A program made the translations under genes and the position numbers. Shown here piece by piece: positions 57,828 through 64,000 of a stretch of DNA of 64,000 nt; the first letter of the stretch is position 1, and each line of letters opens with the position of its first letter. This stretch comes from Styela clava. Lineage: Eukaryota > Chordata > Ascidiacea > Stolidobranchia > Styelidae. The DNA lies in NCBI RefSeq assembly GCF_964204865.1, contig NC_135259.1, positions 4,030,001 through 4,094,000 of the forward strand. The letters are read 5' to 3'. Below the pieces are notes generated by a model. That model searched no databases. It saw nothing but the letters and a program-made list of their open reading frames with translations, and was not told where the DNA came from.

Positions 57828-59258
57828 AATCAAATATGAGCCAGTGTGTTTATTCTGTGCGAGATCCATTTTCTATTACAAAATCTTGATGTTCTGTTAA
57901 CGGTTTTATCGTTATATATCATCCCGGATGATGTTATATATCAGTCCGCATGATGTTTTTCACAATTCCTCTCAATATTTCGGCCATATATGATTAACTG
58001 TCTTACCAAATGCGCCAACTTATTTTGATTTATCGTCGACTTGAATACCACCGGCACTCGACCAAACTTGTGTCAATCTTGGCCGATAGGATCGCCGACT
58101 TGAGTTAGCAAATAAATGTCGTGAGTGTAAAATAAATGTCACAAAATGCATTGTTTTGCGATATAACTTTTGTATTTTCGGAGAAGGCATATCATATAAG
58201 TTCGATATTTAAATTATACTCAAATAAATAATATTTGATCTAAATTTATCGCAAATAATGTTATAAACATTCAGTCCGCGAGATGATTAAATGTAAAATG
58301 AAGCATGGTAATCGGAATATCGTCAATAAGTCGACATCAATATTTATTATTATAAAATGCTTAACAAGGCAGTAATGTCGGATAATGCAGAAGACGCTGC
58401 AAAAACAAGTCTTCGTCGCGAGGAAATCGCAAGTATAATCAAACGAGTGAATACGCTCGTCGTTGGTTAATAAATTAGAAACCCGTAATTTTTATTCAGT
58501 ATTAAGGTGGTTTTAAAAAACTATCGTTTCCATAAATATCCGTATACCAGTGTCGGTAATGATAAAATAAAATTGATCGCATAAAAATGGGACGGTTAAT
58601 TTGCGAAGGTGATAAAGGAAAACCAAAGCTAACACAAAAGATAAAAATCAGAATAAAATTTATTTGAATTCACTCCTTGATATTTGTCTTTAACATCTGT
58701 CGCCGGCGTGTAGTACTGCCAAGAATATGAAAACCCAACTTCAATGTCCCATTCGGAAAAGAAGTGGATTCAATTGGTTGTTATGATAGGTTTAAATGCG
58801 TGGAAAAATATCGCAATTACGGGGTCATTACGTAATTGATTTTGCCGTAATTACGGAATTGATTTTTGTCAATTACGTGCAAGCCTGTATTCAGTCATGT
58901 TTTTTAACCTAGTTAGGAGACCGGTATTGTACCATTATAGGTTGGAGATATTCATCTTTTTTGTATACCGGTACCGTACAACTTATCCTGCCTATTGGCA
59001 GGATGGCCAACATTTTTGTTCGTGGGCCTATTTCAGTATTTACTAAATAATTTAGTTTTCACCTCTTGCAGCCCTGGTACGGTACCGGTAGTTTAAAAAC
59101 ACGTCAGCATGCCTTCAGTAAATGATTGCTAGCTGGACAGGTATAAATGCGTAAAACCAGTAAACAAACGTGATAGAAATGGTATGGGTTATAGATTGCC
59201 AATGTTAAACGCTTCCAGTATCGGTACCGTACCCAAAGCGACATTAGCGCCGCATTTG

Positions 59259-59591
59259 CAGCGCATATCCCACAGAGCACGGCGCGTTGGCAGAATCTCA
59301 TGGTCTAGTAAGAATGACGTCATCGAAAACACCGCGCTCATTAAAATTTTAATGAACGATTATCAAAAATCTTGACCATGTTTATCATGATAAAAATATC
59401 CAAAAAGATGTAAAAAATATTCTGTCCTCAAAACTGCTCACGTATACAATGAAAGATATTTAGAAAGTTACAAAAAATGCAAATTTCTGCTCTGGTGATC
59501 ACATTCCCCATAAGAGCTAATGTTAAAAAAAAAATTTTTACATCACTTTTCTTTTTGCGCGTAGAATGGGTTTTTAATGAATAAGGTCTAT
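59259..59591 (-). repeat. Inverted repeat about 330 bp, right arm
   Basis: It ends ATGAATAAGGTCTA, the reverse of the left arm start at 55142. It may be the other terminus of a 4.45 kb element, or a separate copy. TA on both sides is compatible with a TA-targeting family if the element starts at GACC. Confidence 0.85.
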
Positions 59592-60039
59592 TACGCATAT
59601 CGTAAATATTGGAAGTCTATCGTCAAAACGAGAGAGCCTTCAAATGGTCCCGCGGAAACGGGAGAGAAGCGCATCTCTGTGGGTCTGGTGCTGTCATCGT
59701 ATATGGCGGTGCAATGGGAGTTTTTTGGATTGGAACTTTAAAAACCGGATTAACATTAATCCTCTAATGAAGCCTATTTCAAAATTGGGATCACAGAACT
59801 GTAACTGGGAACAGGAGGAAGCCAGGGATGGCTCAATCATTGATAAACAGTTGGATTTTCCTAAATGATTTAGCCTACAAAAGTTGTTACTGGAGAGAAG
59901 TACAAACAGACGAGAAGAAGAATGAAAACCTACAGGATGGTAGAAAACTAATACTTTTAATTATTTAATGTGTGTTTTCATCTGATTGCGTACGTTCTTT
60001 TCATTACATTTAATTATTGTCACGGCGGACAGCCTCTGC

Positions 60040-60790
60040 GCAAAATTTTATCCTTGGTATATCTGGCCAGACTTTGACATCACTGGAATCAGTTCACTGA
60101 AATCAGTTCTGTCCGATCACTAATCAATGCTGTTCTAGATGGCAAGTGCTTTCGGACATGTCTTTTAGAGTTCCTCAGGTCTTGAATCTTCTACCTACAT
60201 TTTTTCTAATATTTATCAATGATCTGCAAGATAATTTAATCTATAATTTACTCATTCATGCTGACGCCCTGACGACACTACTCTTTCTTTTTCGTAATGC
60301 GAAGTCGTTTGAAACTTGCTAAATATTTGGAAACGGACTCGATTCGGGTTTCTGAGTGGAGTGATCAGTGGTTTCTCTGAATTAAAAAAAAATCGAAATC
60401 TTTTCAATCAATCGTTATATTAATCCTGATGCACCTCGAATTTCAATATCGGAGGAAATACTAGAAGAATTTCGCCTGCTTGGACTCATCACCTCCGAGA
60501 ATTGTGTTGGAATGATATACTACGTCAGTAGCTAAAAGAGCATCCATTGAAGTTGTTATTTGTCCTGCAACTGCTTTCTTCGCTTGTATGAATCACTGAT
60601 ACGTTAATGTATGGGGGTATTGCTGTCATATTTGAACTGGAGCTTTTGTAAGCGTTCCAACCTATTTAAACGTGGACCCAAATAAAAATATAAAAATTTC
60701 AAATATGATTGGCGTTGCATCGTTGTATTTGTTCTACGGATAGACCCTACTATATTCTGGAATGTGTTCTTTCGACTTCTCGGTACTTCT
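60040..60790 (+). pseudogene. Decayed LINE reverse transcriptase
   Basis: VPQVLNLLPTFFLIFINDLQ followed by LIHADALTTLLF is the RT palm with the FADD box ruined to HADA. Later, ISISEEILEEFRLLGL fits the region after the palm. Many stops and frameshifts are present. It is not a copy of the 7.65-12.35 kb LINE. Confidence 0.7.
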
Positions 60791-60799
60791 CCCTTAAAA

Positions 60800-62600
60800 A
60801 AAAACGCAAATTTGTGTGAAAAAACGTGATTTGATATAGGAAGCGCAGTTGTTACTTATCGATCTTAAGATCGGTAGGTATTTATTTGTCTGTTTGTTTG
60901 TCTGTCTGTTAGATGCACGCGATATCTCACGAAAACAAGGTTGAATCTACTCCAAATTTTGCATGTGCATTCATCATAGCTCGGATCAGAAGCCTATTGA
61001 TTTTCGATGACTTATGTCGTATCATTAGCGAGTTATTAATCAAGTAGTGATTGGACACACGGTGTCACTATGGAGTAAGAGCGCTGTTTTGGGGGATCCC
61101 CTAACCTTCGATAAGTCTTCGGTCTCCGACCGATATTCTCGTTTACTCCTGATCAGATTTGATATCTCATCAAAACGCCTTCAGGAATATAATCGATACA
61201 AAATTGTGGGCGGTCAATCAAATAAAAATAATCTGTAACAATTATCGATAGTGAAGTATGAACCGGCGCGTTCTTTGCTATATATATATATATATATTAC
61301 TTTTCTAGACAATATTTTTCATGATTCTCGCGCGTAAATAAGTAACACTGGGTTAGGCCTACTTGGTGTCAAATGTGGATCAGACACTTATCTTAGCATT
61401 GCTCTTATCTTTGCGATTATAGCTCAAATATTTAAGTCAGCCGGCGGATTTTATCTTATCCGCACTTTATATGAAATCTTGCCCATTTTCCAGAATTACA
61501 TATTTCATACTTTTGTGTTTAACAATATCTTCTGATAAATTTAAGTCTAAAGCCGATTATGAATATTATACATCTGAACTCTACCGGCGTTTGAAAGTGA
61601 TTTATGCTCAGGTTTGTGATACTTGAAGTAACGGATATCACTCAATGCTGCCGCTGCTATACTTAGAGCGGTGTGATTGTACGAATTATATTATACGTGC
61701 AGACGCGCACCCAACTTTTCAAGCGATCATGCATATATATATATATATGTTGAGAAAGATTACTATATATGTTTACAACACCTATTCGAAAGCCGATTAG
61801 ACCCATATATCCATAGCTATTCCAACTATGAACTCAATCCACATTTTGCATAGCTAGTATAGGTTTCCTATCCTACTTATATAAATAGAAATTTACACCA
61901 TCGTTACAGCAGAGCCGATGATGCAAGGAAACCTCGTTATTCTTTGATTTTTATGCGACATCTCATTCACTCAATGTGACTGTATATACTATATACCATG
62001 AAAGATGAAGATCTTCTGCAAATGCGTCCTATCATGAAAAATGAGTTGCACCGAAATTGATACTGTTGGACTGTCAATTAAAGGCATATCATTAGTTTCT
62101 GTTGGTTTCGGTCTCGTTGCTCTATGAAATGTACAGAAAGCAGCGCGTGCTGAAATATCTCTTCAATCACGTACCGTGCATTGAGTAAAATTTCAGACTA
62201 GTCAATGGTATCGCGAAACTAATTCAGATGTGTAGTTGCTATCGGAAAGATTTGTCTGCAAAAATAAATAGACATAAAATACGTTGGTAGTGATGATGTA
62301 TATATAAGTTGTTTCACAAATAATCTTTCAGACACCGCGTTTACTTTCGCTTTACACGTTCTTTGGTTAGCATTCTAAGAGTGAAATATCGTGCACCGTG
62401 CCAGAGTATAGGGAGTTCACATAAGGTACATGGACATCGGATATGTACAACTCTTACACATACATAATGTTTAAAATAAATGTATAAATTTAATATATAA
62501 TATTATATATACCCAAGTAAAACAAAAATATTTTTCACATTCATTTAAACGCAAAATTTGCTAAGATATATAAATAAGATACTCCCGTAGTGTTTGTACC
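60800..62600. other. Non-coding region with simple repeats
   Basis: Contains a TTTGTCTGTTTGTTTGTCTG stretch near 60886, (TA)n runs at about 61279-61297 and 61733-61748, and otherwise AT-rich DNA. No ORF above 63 codons and no RNA gene seen. Confidence 0.5.
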
Positions 62601-62604
62601 AGGC

Positions 62605-62765
62605 TTGGGTTAGGCCATAATTCTATTCCGATTTATCTTATTTTAGTTCTATTGCGTGTTCAGGGACTGTCGGTGTTAGCCAAGAGAATATAGGCTACCT
62701 ACTAAAGTAGGCGAACAAAATTAGTTACCTTCATATTGGTACACACACTTCTGGAGCGCCATAAA
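62605..62765. repeat. Uninterrupted relative of the BEL target repeat
   Basis: It carries GGTTAGGCCATAA, GTGTTAGCCAAG, GTAGGCGAACAAAATTAGTT and TTCATATTGGTACAC in one piece. These motifs flank the BEL on either side at 45.4-45.55 and 54.67-54.76 kb. Confidence 0.75.
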
Positions 62766-62907
62766 TAATATAGGCCTATAACATTACCCTCGAACTATAT
62801 ACCTTTGTGCTTGCCGTTTTTTAGCCTCTACCTGCATCATTGGTAATGTAGTTTCTTGTATTGCTTTTAGAACGAATTTCTCTACTTTTCTATATTAATC
62901 AGATACG

Positions 62908-63759
62908 ATGTATACAAGTACCGGTAAGTCAATTTTCGTGCTCTGTATTTGCTGTTTGGTTTTACTTGATCAAATGCATTTTGGAAGCTGCCAAAAAGAG
63001 GAACTGAGTATAGAGTTGCCTGCTGAAGATATTAACACAAACGGAAAAACTGAATTCTCGAGGTGAGTGAATATATATATATATATATTCAAACTGATTT
63101 GTCAATCTTGTCTAATATGGAGCTTATTCTGTCATTAATTCAGTACAAAACATTCTAGGTGGATTCATTCCATACTCATTTGGCTCTTTATCGTGAAATT
63201 TAAATATTCATTTTTTCCGTCGACGCAGGTTCAACCGCGACTTTGCTCAGTGGTGGCGAAAAAAGCGAAATGTAGAAGAAGATTCACAAATGGTTGACGA
63301 AGGTAAATGACCTAAGTAACTAAGTAATGAAATTTGAAATATTTTAGCAGTGTATAGCTACATTTCGGTTATTATTATTTCTTAGTTTCTTTTTTATGTT
63401 ATTATTTAAACTTTCTGGCGACCGGGAACTTTCCAAATTCCTGAGGTCATGTCAAGGTTGATAGAATAGAATTGATAGAAAGTACTTTACGTAAAATTTG
63501 ATCTGTTCCAAGATTATTATTATTATAAAGAGGAATTTCAAAGAAATGAGCTGTTTTTTTTTTTTACCTAACTGTGTATTGTGATAGATTATTATTGCAA
63601 TTGGTAAGCGCGACGTCAAATATTTAGTATTTTTAGTGACCCGTAATTGATTAATAGTTCTCTGTTACTGACGAGTCTCCTCACAAAAATATCGAATGGG
63701 GGAAAAGTAAACGAGTACAATCTATTTTTATTGTTTCAGATCGCTTCGACTTCGATTAA
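62908..63759 (+). CDS. Secreted peptide precursor, three exons, 82 residues
   Basis: Exons 62908-63062, 63229-63302 and 63740-63759 have GT-AG borders (AG|GTGAGT, CGCAG|G, AG|GTAAAT, TTTCAG|A), and their phases fit. The N-terminus MYTSTGKSIFVLCICCLVLL is a signal peptide, probably cut near GSC/QKEE. An acidic pro-region follows (about residues 29-50), then a basic, aromatic block RFNRDFAQWWRKKR ending in a tribasic site, then an acidic tail NVEEDSQMVDEDRFDFD and stop. A basic core between acidic segments is the layout of many neuropeptide and antimicrobial peptide precursors. I do not recognise the family. AATAAA lies at 63924. No single exon is long enough to stand out as an ORF. Confidence 0.8.
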
Positions 63760-63923
63760 AAATTACAATAGCTGCATCTATATAAAGATCGATACTGTTG
63801 ATGCTGTTCGTAATTATTAAAATTGAATTGTCTATTCTTTACATTTCCATTAAATTCGTACGTCATGGAGTTCTGCTACCTTTTCTCCAGCTTCAAAATG
63901 TATTCGTAGTGATTAAAATAAGC

Positions 63924-63929
63924 AATAAA
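63924..63929 (+). terminator. Poly-A signal of the peptide gene
   Basis: AATAAA lies 165 nt after the stop codon of the peptide gene, followed by a GT-containing stretch. Confidence 0.55.
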
Positions 63930-64000
63930 AGGATGTTATGAATGCAATTAAATATTTATATCAAACCTTACAGATCGTCAGGCAGTTATAAAATTGACAA

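Larger units (their letters stand above)
56708..58886. mobile_element. Non-autonomous DNA transposon, 2179 bp
   Basis: The inverted ends are AGGCTTGCACGTAATT and AATTACGTGCAAGCCT, with dense TTACGTAA-like subterminal motifs. GTAT flanks both sides (56704-56707, 58887-58890), a possible 4-bp duplication. It was inserted at the end of the LINE fragment. The core (about 57840-58780) is homologous to 20.58-22.14 kb of the 4.8 kb element. There is no transposase. Confidence 0.72.

Noticed and set aside
59644..59868. Plus-strand ORF, possible Tc1-like transposase scrap (GSGAVIVYGG in an overlapping frame)
   Set aside because: The resemblance is short, and no DDE box or termini were found.
1..64000. 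CRISPR arrays, operons, bacterial genes or phage
   Set aside because: The window is eukaryotic nuclear DNA with spliceosomal introns; the tandem repeats lack the regular spacer pattern.

Overview
The window is a piece of nuclear DNA from an AT-rich invertebrate animal. Spliced genes with GT-AG introns, CR1/L2-type LINEs, BEL/Pao and hAT elements all point to a metazoan. The high similarity of the CDC14, RBM19 and RRP12 proteins to human ones, plus abundant TACCGGTA and TAGGCCTA words, suggests a deuterostome, perhaps a tunicate. The species cannot be fixed from this sequence.

Layout: (1) 1-7 kb holds two single-exon genes on the plus strand, a CDC14 dual-specificity phosphatase (cut by the left edge) and RBM19/MRD1 with six RRMs. 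(2) 7-17.5 kb is accessory DNA: a near-intact LINE on the minus strand (ORF1 plus ORF2 with PHD finger, endonuclease and reverse transcriptase), hAT and MITE copies, and 2.8 kb with nothing recognisable. (3) 17.6-43.6 kb is one minus-strand gene, RRP12. I could assemble it into 29 exons whose phases all agree, giving 1337 codons plus stop. Its introns hold hAT elements, SINE-like copies and a dead methyltransferase relic. The last intron has grown from about 220 bp to 5.3 kb through two hAT-type insertions, one of them 4.8 kb long. (4) 44-55 kb is a young BEL/Pao retrotransposon. Its single gag-pol frame is split by a second young element with 577-bp direct repeats and a GTCT target duplication; the BEL itself sits inside an older repeat. 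(5) 55-62.6 kb is a graveyard of inverted repeats, LINE relics, a minisatellite and a 2.2 kb element that shares its core with the 4.8 kb element in RRP12. (6) 62.9-63.9 kb carries a small three-exon gene for a secreted peptide precursor of 82 residues.

RBM19 and RRP12 both act in 40S ribosomal subunit maturation and lie in convergent orientation about 11 kb apart, separated mainly by transposons. CDC14 acts on mitotic exit and the nucleolus. The peptide gene at the right end seems unrelated. Everything else is mobile DNA, much of it datable by target-site duplications and repeat identity.
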